Assembly (NCBI GenBank): GCA_030549495.1
Contig: JAUIRK010000570.1
Coordinates: 792,501-856,500, forward strand
DNA: 64,000 nt
Source of the DNA: Nectonema munidae
Taxonomy: Eukaryota > Nematomorpha > Nectonematoida > Nectonematidae
Reading direction: 5' to 3'
This document shows positions 9,601 to 18,715 of this stretch, piece after piece; the stretch's first letter is position 1, and every line of letters starts with the position of its first letter. Below the pieces are notes generated by a model. That model worked only from the letters and a program-made list of their open reading frames with translations, searched no databases and was not told the origin of the DNA. Made by a program: the position numbers and the translations under genes.

Positions 9601-11421
9601 TTTTACGAATTCCTCGTTTACTCGTGTTAATCGAAAGTTTATGAGTATTTTCCTTAAATATACATAAAAAGCAATTAGCGTTCATTATAATCCCTAAAAG
9701 CGTGTCTATGTACGATTTTTTGAAATTTAATCTTTTAAATGTTTACACTCAATGCTCTAATCTTTGAATTTAGAGAAAATCAAAATGAGGTTTCTTATTT
9801 TTCACAAATTTTTTTTGTCAAATTTCTCGACTTTCTTAAAGATAAAACGAAAGATGCATACTTTTAAAATAAATAAACACTCATTTATAAAAAAATTACA
9901 AAAAAATAGGGACACAAACCATAAAAAAAGTAAATAATTGACATTAAAATTTCTGCTAAATGAATACTGGTTTTGGCTTTGAAGAAGAGTAAAAAGACAA
10001 AGATGATATCTAGCAGAGAAATTAGAAAACCGGTAAGCAAAATGAGGAACAGAAATTTGTCAATGATGATGTACTTATTATAGCGCTTAAGCCTGACCCT
10101 TTCAATGCGCATGAACTGCTTGATGCCAAAGAAGATGATGAATAAACTGGTGAGGATATTCGTTATGATCAAACTCAGGCACGAAATCGTCTTTTTTGCA
10201 AAGTGGTTTGAAGCAAGCTCGTTTTGATATACATACCTCTTTTCCATCGCATCCCAAATCTGGTACATTTTTTTGATGTGCAGAAGGTAGACACAAATGA
10301 AAAAGGCAAAAAGATAGACGAAGAATGAGATGGGGATCTCGTAGATTTTGATGAACCATTTGTTGTTTTCGCTACTTTTCAAGTTCAAGTAAATGATGAT
10401 GATGAAGACCTTGAGGGAGACGTGAAACACGCGAACAAGGTAGAGTTTGTAAAAAGTGTGAAAGTAGATCCAGTGGTAGTCGTTCAGATCCCATTTGAAG
10501 TAGATTTGTGCATACTCAACACTCGAAAACAACACCAACACCTGGTGCATTGCGTGCGAAAATACTGCCTGTGCCAGACACGGTATCTTGTACACGTTTT
10601 CAGTTTTCCAATAACGAGTGCCTAATATGGCGTAAACAAAGATTGACAGCACTATGGAGCACGTGGTGAGGATCAGACTAAGCAATTTTGACGACATCGA
10701 CACGATTTCCCTCGCTGATTTATGAAAATATTCTTCTATAATTGAAAAGCAGTCTTCACCACACTCTTGTTGACACTGCAAGTGACAGTTATTATTCTTG
10801 TTATTAGCGATAATGATGCTTACTTACTTCATCTTTTGAATTTCTAATTTTCTACACTCAAGCAACGCAATGATATATAAATCATAATTTATTGATCACA
10901 AAAACTTTACTATGTTTTGAGCTACAGTACTTGTATTCAGAACTAAAGTATATCTTTTACAGTTGAATGTTTCCACGCCAAAAGTAAAAGATTTTGCAGA
11001 GTCTAGGAGGGTAATCTTCAGCTATCTGTTTTAATTTTCTTTCATATCAAAAGATGAAAGAAAATTGAACGAATTAGAAAACAAGTACTCACGGCAATCT
11101 CTCAGCATAGATGAAGAGCGTTATGATGAATTAACAGTACGTTTTTTGTATGTGAAGGATTACTACCAGATGTGCTGTGTGTTCGTTTCCCTTCCAATTC
11201 AATTTTAATCACTGAAATTTTACATTTTTTAACCGAAGTGTCATTTTATTGTTAACAAAAACAAAATTATGCACGTATAATTAGTTTTGTCGGTAAAAAT
11301 CAATGTCGGTTTTATAAGTTAGCTGCAAAGTTTTTTTCAGATGCCGGTTGAAGGTATAACCCGGGAAGAATTTCTCTTCTTGCAGCATTCTGACAGCAAC
11401 CCTTCCGAAATCAACTTATAA
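633..11421 (+). CDS. Microexon-array gene encoding an SGLQ-repeat protein (span of 13 inferred exons)
   Basis: Thirteen exons can be chained: nine of 12 nt (633, 840, 1050, 1697, 4293, 4752, 5199, 6813, 7995), one of 9 nt (8144), one of 18 nt (8278), one of 83 nt (11054-11136) and a terminal one (11341-11421). Each is bounded by AG and GT, usually with a T-rich tract before it. All internal microexons are phase 1 to phase 1. In that phase the product is a Ser-Gly-Leu-Gln repeat ending SGLAGKGGFAPGA, then an acidic, charged tail (DERKLNELENKYSRQS...) and the C-terminus ...SNPSEINL. Differences among the 12-nt exons fall mostly at third codon positions (AGT/AGC for Ser, GGT/GGC/GGA for Gly), as expected under protein-level constraint. 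No family was recognised. The design resembles microexon genes of schistosomes and aphid effector (bicycle) genes in general form only. The 5' end is not identified. Splicing is inferred. Confidence 0.65.
840..851 (+). CDS. Microexon 2 (12 nt)
   Basis: GCGGCTTACAAA between tatttttag and gtatat; phase 1 reading S-G-L-Q. It lies 207 bp after microexon 1, and the flanking intron sequence is clearly homologous. Confidence 0.68.
1050..1061 (+). CDS. Microexon 3 (12 nt)
   Basis: GTGGCTTACAAA between tatttttag and gtatat; reads S-G-L-Q. It lies 210 bp after microexon 2 with homologous flanks, marking a tandem exon-plus-intron duplication. Confidence 0.68.
1697..1708 (+). CDS. Microexon 4 (12 nt)
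   Basis: GCGGCTTACAAA between tatttttag and gtatat; reads S-G-L-Q. It lies 647 bp after microexon 3. Both flanks still match microexons 2 and 3, and the extra intron length is AT-rich sequence without a gene. Confidence 0.68.
2350..2512 (+). pseudogene. Decayed transposon-like ORF fragment (FIDSS motif)
   Basis: One frame reads ...KTFIELVLKHPPDQCC then MFIDSSIKSLKTV, and a neighbouring frame continues SIPIGY. From memory this pattern (FIDSS-x-SLK followed by a S-x-PIG segment) recurs in an uncharacterised repetitive ORF of arthropods and other animals. The frame is broken and no ends were found. The superfamily is not assigned. Confidence 0.35.
3785..4190. repeat. Unclassified GC-richer block, likely interspersed repeat
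   Basis: The block stands out from its AT-rich surroundings by G+C content. It contains a perfect inverted repeat, AGTCCAGGT-CT-ACCTGGACT, at 3829-3848, and ends near a run of aatcaatcaataataa. No long ORF is present and no tRNA-like A and B boxes were found. It may be the end of an interspersed element. Confidence 0.35.
4293..4304 (+). CDS. Microexon 5 (12 nt)
   Basis: GTGGCTTACAAA between gcatttatag and gtaata; reads S-G-L-Q. The upstream flank (aataataaaattaacttta) still matches microexons 2-4, while the downstream flank has diverged. Confidence 0.66.
4499..4656 (+). repeat. tRNA-derived SINE, family 1 (copy A)
   Basis: The head carries a B-box-like GGGTTCGATAC and, upstream, a degenerate A-box region (taggttagctactgg). 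The body (catagttccatacaagcgg...) and the tail (cccacggtac...acctttat) recur in three other copies in this window. It lies in the intron between microexons 5 and 6. Confidence 0.75.
4752..4763 (+). CDS. Microexon 6 (12 nt)
   Basis: CTGGATTACAAG between ttatttag and gtatgc; reads (A)CT GGA TTA CAA G, giving T-G-L-Q, and donates G so that the next exon starts with Gly. It is the most divergent of the GLQ exons. Flanks no longer match microexons 1-4. Confidence 0.62.
5199..5210 (+). CDS. Microexon 7 (12 nt)
   Basis: GTGGTTTACAAA between tatattttag and gtatga; reads G-G-L-Q after microexon 6, with GGT for the second Gly. The flanks are unrelated in detail to the other copies, yet the 12-nt core is kept. 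Confidence 0.66.
5211..6812. other. Intron between microexons 7 and 8
   Basis: AT-rich with no supported exon. It contains a (ttta)n microsatellite around 6714-6744. The short open frames are AT-rich chance frames. Confidence 0.5.
6813..6824 (+). CDS. Microexon 8 (12 nt)
   Basis: GCGGATTACAAA between ttctactttaag and gtatac; reads S-G-L-Q with GGA for Gly. The acceptor has a short pyrimidine tract and the flanks are unique. Confidence 0.64.
7264..7557. mobile_element. Short pogo/Tigger-type MITE
   Basis: The ends are inverted copies of CAGTATAGATCC (7264-7275 and the reverse complement ending at 7557), with subterminal taacacgg strings on both sides. The 294 bp between them have no ORF. CAG-starting ends with this sequence style fit non-autonomous Tc1/mariner-pogo elements. 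TA follows the right end, but the left flanking dinucleotide is not TA. Confidence 0.55.
7995..8006 (+). CDS. Microexon 9 (12 nt, variant)
   Basis: GTGGCTTAGCTG between ttataatag and gtatga; reads (A)GT GGC TTA GCT G, giving S-G-L-A, so Gln is replaced and the next codon starts with G. It keeps the phase and length of the array and marks the change to the non-repeat part. Confidence 0.6.
8144..8152 (+). CDS. Microexon 10 (9 nt)
   Basis: GTAAAGGAG between a T-rich tract ending cttaaag and donor gtaaat. In phase 1 it reads (G)GT AAA GGA G, giving G-K-G. At 9 nt it is the shortest exon proposed; its support is splice-site quality and phase only. Confidence 0.5.
8278..8295 (+). CDS. Microexon 11 (18 nt)
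   Basis: GCTTTGCACCGGGAGCAG between ttttgattttacag and the consensus donor gtaagc. In phase 1 it reads G-F-A-P-G-A and leaves one G, which pairs with AT at the start of the exon at 11054 to give Asp. Confidence 0.62.
8648..8718 (+). repeat. SINE family 1, 3' fragment (copy B)
   Basis: Matches the body and tail of the SINE (catagtttgatataagcgg ... ccacggtaactttacctt) but lacks the tRNA-like head. It is more diverged than the other copies. Confidence 0.6.
8719..9884. other. Intronic AT-rich sequence
   Basis: Lies in the long intron between microexon 11 and the exon at 11054, downstream of the membrane-protein exon on the other strand. No exon or repeat was recognised. The small open frames lack coding features. 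Confidence 0.4.
9885..10775 (-). CDS. Last exon of a predicted seven-transmembrane protein
   Basis: The exon encodes about 296 residues up to a stop. The open frame can be extended only to a TTG, whereas a good acceptor (taactgtcacttgcag) ends exactly before the codon for the first Cys (CQQECGEDC). This is therefore read as a final exon in phase 0, with N-terminal exons further right that were not found. Hydrophobic segments lie at about residues 31-51, 67-87, 112-131, 147-165, 199-218, 240-264 and 276-296: seven in all, separated by charged loops (for example IKKMYQIWDAMEKR and RIERVRLKRYNK). The Cys-rich start suggests an extracellular N-terminus, although the last helix runs to the very C-terminus. 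Composition is less AT-rich than the surroundings. A receptor of GPCR or chemoreceptor type is possible, but no family was recognised. It lies inside an intron of the microexon gene on the opposite strand. Confidence 0.6.
   Translation of the reverse strand, partial: CQQECGEDCFSIIEEYFHKSAREIVSMSSKLLSLILTTCSIVLSIFVYAILGTRYWKTENVYKIPCLAQAVFSHAMHQVLVLFSSVEYAQIYFKWDLNDYHWIYFHTFYKLYLVRVFHVSLKVFIIIIYLNLKSSENNKWFIKIYEIPISFFVYLFAFFICVYLLHIKKMYQIWDAMEKRYVYQNELASNHFAKKTISCLSLIITNILTSLFIIFFGIKQFMRIERVRLKRYNKYIIIDKFLFLILLTGFLISLLDIIFVFLLFFKAKTSIHLAEILMSIIYFFYGLCPYFFVIFL
11054..11136 (+). CDS. Penultimate exon of the microexon gene
   Basis: The exon is bounded by catatcaaaag and donor gtacgt. It begins with two bases completing a split codon (phase 1) and reads D-ERKLNELENKYSRQSLS, then IDEERYDELT, ending in phase 0. 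The segment is hydrophilic and acidic, probably helical. Its phase fits microexon 11, not the alternative exon-like stretch at 10963. Confidence 0.6.
11341..11421 (+). CDS. Terminal exon of the microexon gene
   Basis: Starts after gtttttttcag and reads in phase 0 MPVEGITREEFLFLQHSD then SNPSEINL and a TAA at 11419-11421. AATAAA at 11422-11427 follows the stop directly. Codon use is GC-richer than the surroundings. The Met is internal if the chain to 11136 is right; otherwise this could be a separate short terminal exon. Confidence 0.62.
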   Translation: MPVEGITREEFLFLQHSDSNPSEINL

Positions 11422-11427
11422 AATAAA
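11422..11427 (+). terminator. Polyadenylation signal
   Basis: AATAAA immediately after the stop codon of the terminal exon. The extremely short 3' UTR this implies is unusual but possible; cleavage would fall about 10-30 nt further on. Confidence 0.5.
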
Positions 11428-12339
11428 ACTTTAAAAGTCAATCAAATATATATATTATATTTAAACAGTCGTCATTAGAATCTATTGGGATGGATTGTCG
11501 GCAGAGGGTCTAGTGCTAGTGCAAAGGCAGAGTATTGATCCAATCGCAATTAATCAATCCGTTATGCAGAAAGTGCACCTGTCAATTAGACAAGATCATT
11601 CGTCCCTAGGATGCAACACCGACAAAGTACAAGAACAGATATCTAGCAAAATATTACGGTAAAACTCGTATTAATTAAACTATGTGCAAAGAAAGTTTGA
11701 TTCCGGTTAGAAACAAAAGCAGTCATCTAGAAAACCTTACTGAAATTCCGAATTTATGGTGATTAGTGGCACGCAGATTGTGCAAAATGACCATATATTT
11801 ATTCAAAGAGTGAATAAAGAAAGTAAACTGTAGATTACTCAAATTTTCGATCCTACGGACTTTATCAAGAATATTATCTAAATATCAACAAGGTCAGGAA
11901 ATTGATGCAAGCAGGTATAATATGTGTTGTGCTGGAGTTAATAAAAGTACTTACATGTAAGTGTGTGAACAATGAATGATGAAGAATGAAAAGTATTAGT
12001 GGAGGGTACATTTATATGTGCTAAATATTATTATTGTGTAGGTGTGTGTGTGAGGATATGCCGGTTTATGAGAGGTTGCAGTATTAATCTCTGAAGGAGC
12101 GTTGAAGATGTTCAGGATTTCAAGCTTGACCCTATTATATTGTACAAAATTGGCTGAATTTTCAAACTTTGCGACTTTCTTATTCTCGCTAGATGCATCT
12201 TTTGGTACTATTTTCACAGTAGTTGGATGACCATCTCATGTCAAATATTGTCAATCAAAATAAAATGTACATTTTTTTCAAGAAAATAGCTTATAACTTT
12301 GTGCTTACATTAGTTACACTGTAGAAAATTTATAATCAT
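11428..12339. other. Intergenic AT-rich sequence
   Basis: No gene, repeat family or RNA recognised. A TG-rich run near 12040-12052 and several short chance frames are all that stands out. Confidence 0.4.
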
Positions 12340-13345
12340 ATATATATATATATATTCAACACATCTATTTACATATTTTTTCAATAAGCATGGCAATTTT
12401 GTAGCATTGATAAACAAAATTTTGATTGATGATAAAATTGCTTACGAAAATATTCATTCAAATTTGAAATATAATTAATTTCTTATGCCAAATCGACCAT
12501 GCTATTTCATTTCTCGACACAGTTTTCTCAATTTTTGTGTGTCTGAAAGTGTGAAACAAATTTGTGGTTTACGCCTGAAAATTGTATCGAGAATTATATT
12601 CAAATTTTAAAAAATACATATTTATATACTAAATAAATTATGCCAATTTAAATTCAGGAGTCATTTTTTGCAATTAAGTTGTCAAAATGTCTGAAAGTGT
12701 CCATCGATTTAGCGTTGTAGGTCTGAAAATTTCCTCCAAGAATATTAAATAAATTTTAAGCAAAGTATATTTTTATATCAAATCGACCATGGTGATTTCA
12801 TTTCTCGACTCACTTTTAGCAATTAGTATTTGGAACTGTCTAAAAGTGTCAATCAAATTTGCGGTTAACGTCTATTCGCCAAAAACATTTATTCAGATTT
12901 TAAATAAAAATTTTTTTAATAAATCAAACATGATGATTATTTCACGAGTCATTTTTTGCAATTAGAGCGTGAAAATGTCAATCATATTTGTGGTTGACGA
13001 CTAAAAATTATTTCCTAAAATATTATTTATATCTCAATAAAATACATTTTTTTACTAGATCGCTTTGCTAATTTCATTTTTGGACTAAGTTTTCGTAATT
13101 AGGATGTGAAAATGTCAATCAAATTTATTAGTTTCGTCTAAAAAATTTTCTTCAAAAACACATTTTATGTATAATATTTTTTAAACTAAATTGACCATGC
13201 TCATACCATTTTTTGTCTAAGTTTTGACAATTGGTGTGAAAAATGTGTCAACGTGGGAATTGAATTAGTGATGTAGGCCTCAAGATTATTTCATAAACTT
13301 TCATATTTTAAAAAAGGTATTAAGATTTAAAGAACCTTACAAATA
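12340..13345 (+). repeat. Array of ~150-bp AT-rich tandem repeats (forward)
   Basis: About six diverged units, recognised by recurring strings: atcgaccatgctatttcatt, a ctcgac...tttt segment, tgaaa...gtcaatcaaatttg and a gt-ttacg-ctgaaa segment, at spacings of roughly 130-150 bp. Reverse-complemented units of the same family form the array at 15.4-16.4 kb (shared string tgtgaaacaaattt). Confidence 0.7.
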
Positions 13346-13415
13346 TACTCGTCACACTTCGTTCAGCATTGGAAATACGTCGGAAGCTTTGCCAAGCTAT
13401 GGATAATTAACGACC

Positions 13416-13663
13416 AGAGGCAAAAGGGAGAAGAGGGTTTGGAGAGTATAATAAAATTAGAGGAATGAAGGGACTACATTATAATAGTAAATATATATAA
13501 TTAACAAATTAATCTATGCCAGAGGCAAAAGATAGAAGAGTAGGGAGTACATTATAATTGTAAATATATAATTAACAAATTAATCTATGCCAAGATATAA
13601 GAGTGTGTGGAGAGTATAATTAGGGGAATGATGGGAGTACATTATAATAGTAAATATGTAGAC
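13416..13663. repeat. Three-unit tandem repeat (~70-105 bp)
   Basis: Units starting at about 13416, 13521 and 13592 share agaggcaaaagg/at-aga, acattataatagtaaatat and aattaacaaattaatctatg. The first unit is 105 bp and the others are shorter through internal loss. No coding potential. Confidence 0.65.
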
Positions 13664-13674
13664 AGCAAATGTGA

Positions 13675-14708
13675 ATTCTTCTTCTTCTTCATCCTATCCC
13701 CTTATTGGGGGTCGATGGCTTTGATCCGTTCTCTCCAAAGCTTTCTGTCTGTAGTATCGCTTTCTTTCAAACCTAATTTTTTTTCATACTTTCTTCCAAA
13801 TCATCTCCCCATCTCATTCTTTGCCTTCCTCTTTTCCTTTTTCCTTTTACCTGCTCATCGTATGCTTCCCTTATTTTCTCATCTTTTTCCCTTATCATTC
13901 TCAGCATTTTCATTTCAGACACTTCCAACGTGTTCTTTTCTTTCTTTTTCAGACACCAACATTCTGAACCGTAAGTCATGACTGGTCTCACTATGGCTAA
14001 ATACACTTTGGCCTTCAGTTTCATTGGCAGTTTTTTTTATCGTTTAAAACAGTCTTAACTTCTTTCCATTTTGCCCAACTCGCATTTAACCTCGACTGTA
14101 CTACATCCTTACTACAACCTCCTTCCTTTTCAATAACTGACCCTAAATACTTGAACTCTTGCACTTGTTTCAATTCGATCCCATGCTTATCTTTTATGCT
14201 TATCACAGCGTTTTCATTCCTACAGACTTTCATCACTTCAGTCTTACGTGAATTCAATCTCAGGCCTTTTCCTTCGAGACATTCTTGCCACATAAACAGT
14301 CTTTCTTGCATTTCATTTTCACTGTCTGCTATTATTACCAAATCATCAGCGAACAAAAGTTTCCAAAGGTCATCTTTTCTGATATTTTTCGAGGATTCAT
14401 CTATAACAATTGCAAAAGGTAATGGACTAAGTGTCGAACCTTGGTGTAAGCCTACATTTATATCAAACTCCTATGAAGATCCATTCATTGTTCTAATCGA
14501 AGTCTTAGAGTTCCTGTATGTTTCCTGAATTAACCTTACACGCTTTTCACTAACACCTTTTTCTCTCAAGCTTCTATCTCTTGGAACTCTGTCATATGCC
14601 TTCTCTAAGTCTACAAAGCTACAAAATAAAAGCAGATTTCCTTCTAGTCTTTTTTCCATCAATTGTCTTACAATAAATATCGGATCCACTGTACTTTTAC
14701 CATGCATG
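13675..14708 (-). mobile_element. RTE-like LINE, 3' part (copy 1)
   Basis: On the minus strand the pieces run from reverse transcriptase to the C-terminus. A segment with VDLEKAYDRVP lies at 14471-14707, the catalytic FADD box with ...LRLNSRKTEVM and KYLGSVIEKEGG at 14021-14356, and VYLAIVRPVMTYGSECW and a basic tail at 13773-14024. The final RKLWRERIKAIDPQ lies just before a CTT/GAA run at 13677-13689, which is the kind of short tandem 3' tail RTE elements have. The copy is 5' truncated at about 14708 and needs at least two frame changes. Clade assignment rests on remembered motifs. Confidence 0.85.
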
Positions 14709-15420
14709 AAGCTTATGTACTATGAAAAAAGTACGGATATAGTCGATCAGAGAATAAGAAATTATTCCACAAATAGAAAAACAAAAAATGGACAGTAGCC
14801 GCTTTTTCTTATCTATTAGATACGGCAAGAGTAAATGCAGGTATTATTTTTGCTTTTAATAATGAAAAAAACCCAAGAAATGTAAATTTCTTTTAAATTT
14901 TTTGAATGGAAATGTTTCTTTGAATCTTGATTATCAAAAAGACAAATTTTCGAATAAAGTTTTTCTCTTTTTTTTAAACTATTTTTATTATCCTTGACAG
15001 TTTTTAATAAAGGAGATCATTCACTTTTTTTAAAATACTGCCAGCAATTATTAAATAAAATAGCAAATTTTATGCAGAAAACTCATGTTGAGGTGGAAAT
15101 ATTTTTATTTTAGAAAAACGATACGACAACCAAATTATTAGATATAAAAAAACGATCAAATTTTTATTATAAATAAATTATGTTTCAACTTTATCATCTT
15201 CGTTCATTTGTATATTATTTGATTATACGTATAAAACTTTCTCAAAATGGTCAAACACGAAACATATTTAAATTGACCGATTCAGCTTGTTTCGAGATAT
15301 TGTATGTAGAGTGAATGGTATGTCTTTCTCCTTCAAATAAAATGATGCGCATCAAAATATGCCTCTATAGAGTCCTTGTTTTGTATTTAATTAATTTCAA
15401 AAAATCACATTGAATTCGGT
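14709..15420. other. AT-rich spacer between LINE copy and inverted repeat array
   Basis: No gene or known repeat was recognised. Confidence 0.4.
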
Positions 15421-15429
15421 ATAAAATCC

Positions 15430-16385
15430 CTTTTTTCAAATTCTAAATTCAAAAACAATCTATAATTGGAATTGGCATTGTTGATTTGTTATAAAAATGT
15501 GTGTATTTCATGTAAAATTTGAATTAAAGTTCTCGTAGTCAGATTTTAGATGTTAACCGCAAATTTTGTTTTTGGGAACAATTTTTAGAAGTGAAGCACA
15601 AATTTATTTTACACTTATAGGTAATTTTGAATCCAAATGCAAAAACAATCTATAAATGAAATCGACATTGTTGATTTGATATGAAAATGCGTTTATTTCA
15701 TGTAAAATTTGAATGAATTTTCTCAATATCAGATTTTAGAAATAAACCGTAAATTTGTTTCACACTTATAAGTATTTTGAAACTAAATGCAAAAAAATCT
15801 ATAAATGAAACTGGCATTGTTGATTTGATATGAAAATGTGTATATTTCATGTAAAATTTAAATGAATGTACTCGAAGACAGATTTTAGTAATAAACCGTA
15901 ACTTTGTTTCACACTTGTAAGTATTTTCAAATTCTAAATGCAAAAAAAATCCATAAATGAAATTGGCATTGTTGATTTGTTATAAAAGCGTGTATATTTC
16001 ATGTATAATTTTAATTAAAGTTCTCGGAGACAAATTTTAAAAATAAACCGCAAATTTGTTTAACATTGATTAGCATTTTCAAATTCTAAATGCAAAAAGA
16101 ATTTATAAATGAAATTACGATTGTTGATTTGTTATAATAATGTGTATATTCCATGTAAAATTTGAATGAATGTTTTCAGAGACATATTTTATAAGTAAAC
16201 CGCAAGTTTGTTACATACTTAAAGGTATTTTCAATTTCTAAATTCCAAAAATAAGTCCAAAAATGAAATCAGCATGCCCGATTTGATATAAAAAATATAT
16301 TTCATGTAAAATTTGAAGGTATATTTTATTAGATATATTTCTATTCAATCAAAATTTTGATTGACATTTCCCAAAAAGTAAGCAT
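15430..16385 (-). repeat. Array of ~150-bp AT-rich tandem repeats (reverse)
   Basis: Six units marked by ctataaatgaaat-ggcattgttgatttg..., catgtaaaatttgaatgaat and aaataaaccg-aaatttgttt, with marker positions near 15460, 15650, 15800, 15950, 16100 and 16260, so spacing is about 150 bp. The reverse complement aligns with the forward array at 12.3-13.3 kb. Confidence 0.75.
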
Positions 16386-16727
16386 GATTTTGAAATTTTT
16401 TTAACTATAAAGTGTTATGTGTTCAAAATTGTATATATTTTTTTAAATTTTCAAACGAGTATATAATATAGAACCAACGTTATAAGCTTAATTAGAGATA
16501 CTGTTGGAATTTTCCTGAAAAAGTTTAACTTTTGATTTTGATTGACAGATTTAGGCATGAAAAGGTTATTCAACTGCCATGAAAATGGTATCAAAAGATG
16601 CAGCTATCAATTTTATGAAATGTCACGAAGTATGGTAGCAAAAGATGTAGCCAATTTGGTACAAGAGAAATATTAGTTGAGGGGAGGGGGGCTAAAATAG
16701 ACCCCCGTCACTGATGGGGTATTCTTA
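16386..16727. other. Unannotated spacer
   Basis: AT-rich, with a short G-rich then C-rich stretch at 16679-16709 that may be a transposon end. No gene. Confidence 0.4.
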
Positions 16728-18715
16728 ACTTCTTTCCATTTTGCCCAACTCGCATTCAACCTCGACTGTACATCCTTACTACAACCTCCTTCCTTTTCAA
16801 TAACTGACCCTAAATACTTGAACTCTTGCACTTGTTTCAATTAGATCCCATACTTATCTTTTATGCTTTTCACAGCGTTTTCATTCCTACAGACTTTCAT
16901 CACTTCAGTCTTACGTGAATTCAATCTCAGGCCTTTTCCTTCGAGACATTCTTGCCACATAAACAGTCTTTCTTGCATTTCATTTTCACTGTCTGCTATT
17001 ATTACCAAATCATCAGCGAACAAAAATTTCCAAAGGTCATCTTTTCTGATATTTTTACTTGATTTCTAACGCGCCTACTCAAAATTCTCTCTAGCAGTTT
17101 CAACCCATGTTCTAGCAATTTAATTCCCCGGTAATTTTCACAATTCAACACATCTCTTTTATTGTAAATCGGAATAATTAAGCTTTTAGTCCATTCTTCC
17201 GAAATTATTTCTTCCTTCCAAATGAATTCCAGCAATCTAGTCGTCATCTTCAAACATTTTTCTACGCCTGCTTTTATCATATCTATACTAACTTCACTGA
17301 TTCCTGTTGCTTTGTTTTTTTTATTTCTTTCATTGCTCCAATACTTCTCTTTCTTCCAAAACAAACTCAGGGCCTCAACTTTTTCTCCTTTATCTGTGTG
17401 TTCATGGTTATTTTTAACATTTAATAGCTCCTCAGAGTACTCTTTTAATCTGTTCTCAATTTCCTTATCCTTGAATAAAATTTTTCCTTCTCTGTTTTTT
17501 ATAATGTCCACATTTCCAGTTTCTTGAATATCTCTTTGCCTAGACTTTGCAAGTATGAAAATTTGCTTGTCTCCATCTTTATTCCCCAGTGATTAGTACA
17601 TTATTTCTCTTTCATTTGCTTTCAATTCAGAGATAGTCCTTTTTGCTTCTCTCTTCTTAATTCTATATATCTGTTTATCCTCTTGTGACTTACTTTTTTG
17701 CCATTTCTTGAAAGCTAACTTTTTATCTTTCAATACTTCTTTAACCTCCTCCTTCCACCACCATGTTTCTTTTTGAGTTTTCTTACCTTTTTTTCTTTTA
17801 CCCAGAACCTTCTTACTTGCAACCAACAAACTGTTTTTGAGGTGACTCCACATTTCTTCAATATCTTCATCTATTTGTTTTTCCATCAAACTTTTCTCAA
17901 CTATTTTCTCGTATCTTTTCTGATTTTTTTATTCTTCGAGTAGACATGTCTTAAATCTACCTATCTTCATAACTTTTCGTTTTTTCTTTTTAGTGATAAA
18001 CATATCAATTATAACGATTCAATGTTGTGATACAATGTCACTTCCAGGGATAACTTTGCAATTCTTGACACATTTTCTTTTTCCCTGTTTGACCATGAAA
18101 AAGTCTATTTGGCTTTTTTTTGCCCCCAATGCTATATGTTTTAATAAATTTGTGTTACATATGGTCAAATCGTTTCTTTGTGCCAAGTCTAATATCCTTT
18201 CGCCTTCTTCGTTTCTATTACCAAAACCGTGTCCACCATGAACTCCATCGTACCCATCACTATCCTTGCCGATTTGACCCTTAAAGTCACCTGCCAAAAT
18301 AACTGTTTCACTGTCAAGAATTTGTGATAGTAAACTATGTAGTTTTTCTGCAAACTCATTTTTCCTCTCTACTACAACCAACTTGAGGCGCATATATTGA
18401 CAAAACTGTTGTAATTTCATCAATGCCTTTCAGCTTCAATAAAATTATTCTGTCACCTGCTCTTCTTACTTCAATTACCCTTCAAATCCATTTTTGACTC
18501 ATAATCACACCTACACAGTTCCTTCTGTTGGTCAATCCGCTATATACAATTTTGAAACATTGAATGAGCTTTCTAGAGGTATTTCCGCTCCATTTTGTCT
18601 CCTGTACGCAAGCTATTTCAATTTTTCATTTTATCATTTCCTCCACAATTTCGTTTGCTTTTCCTGTGAGTGTACGTACATTCCATGAGGCTATTCTAAG
18701 CTTATTGTAACCAAC
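16728..18715 (-). mobile_element. RTE-like LINE (copy 2, internally deleted)
   Basis: Same family as copy 1: 16728-17056 matches 14033-14388 with only a handful of differences. Reading on the minus strand from the right, the AP-endonuclease-like part begins at about 18705 (RIASWNVRTL, ACVQETKW) and continues with VILAGDFKGQIG and NDLTICNT at 18019-18423. A linker follows at 17593-17889. The RT N-terminal part is at 17002-17511 (TKSLIIPIYNKRD, NCENYRGIKLL). Between the RT N-terminus and the FADD box, the segment present in copy 1 at 14389-14707 is missing, and the 3' end is truncated. Several frame changes. Confidence 0.85.

Noticed and set aside
10963-11010. Exon-like stretch (LNVSTPKVKDFAESRR) between ttttacag and gtaatc
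   Set aside because: It is open only in phase 0 to phase 0, while microexon 11 and the exon at 11054 both require phase 1, so including it breaks the frame. It could still be an unused or alternative exon.
13607-13981. Forward-strand hydrophobic frame
   Set aside because: It is the antisense of the LINE coding region on the minus strand.
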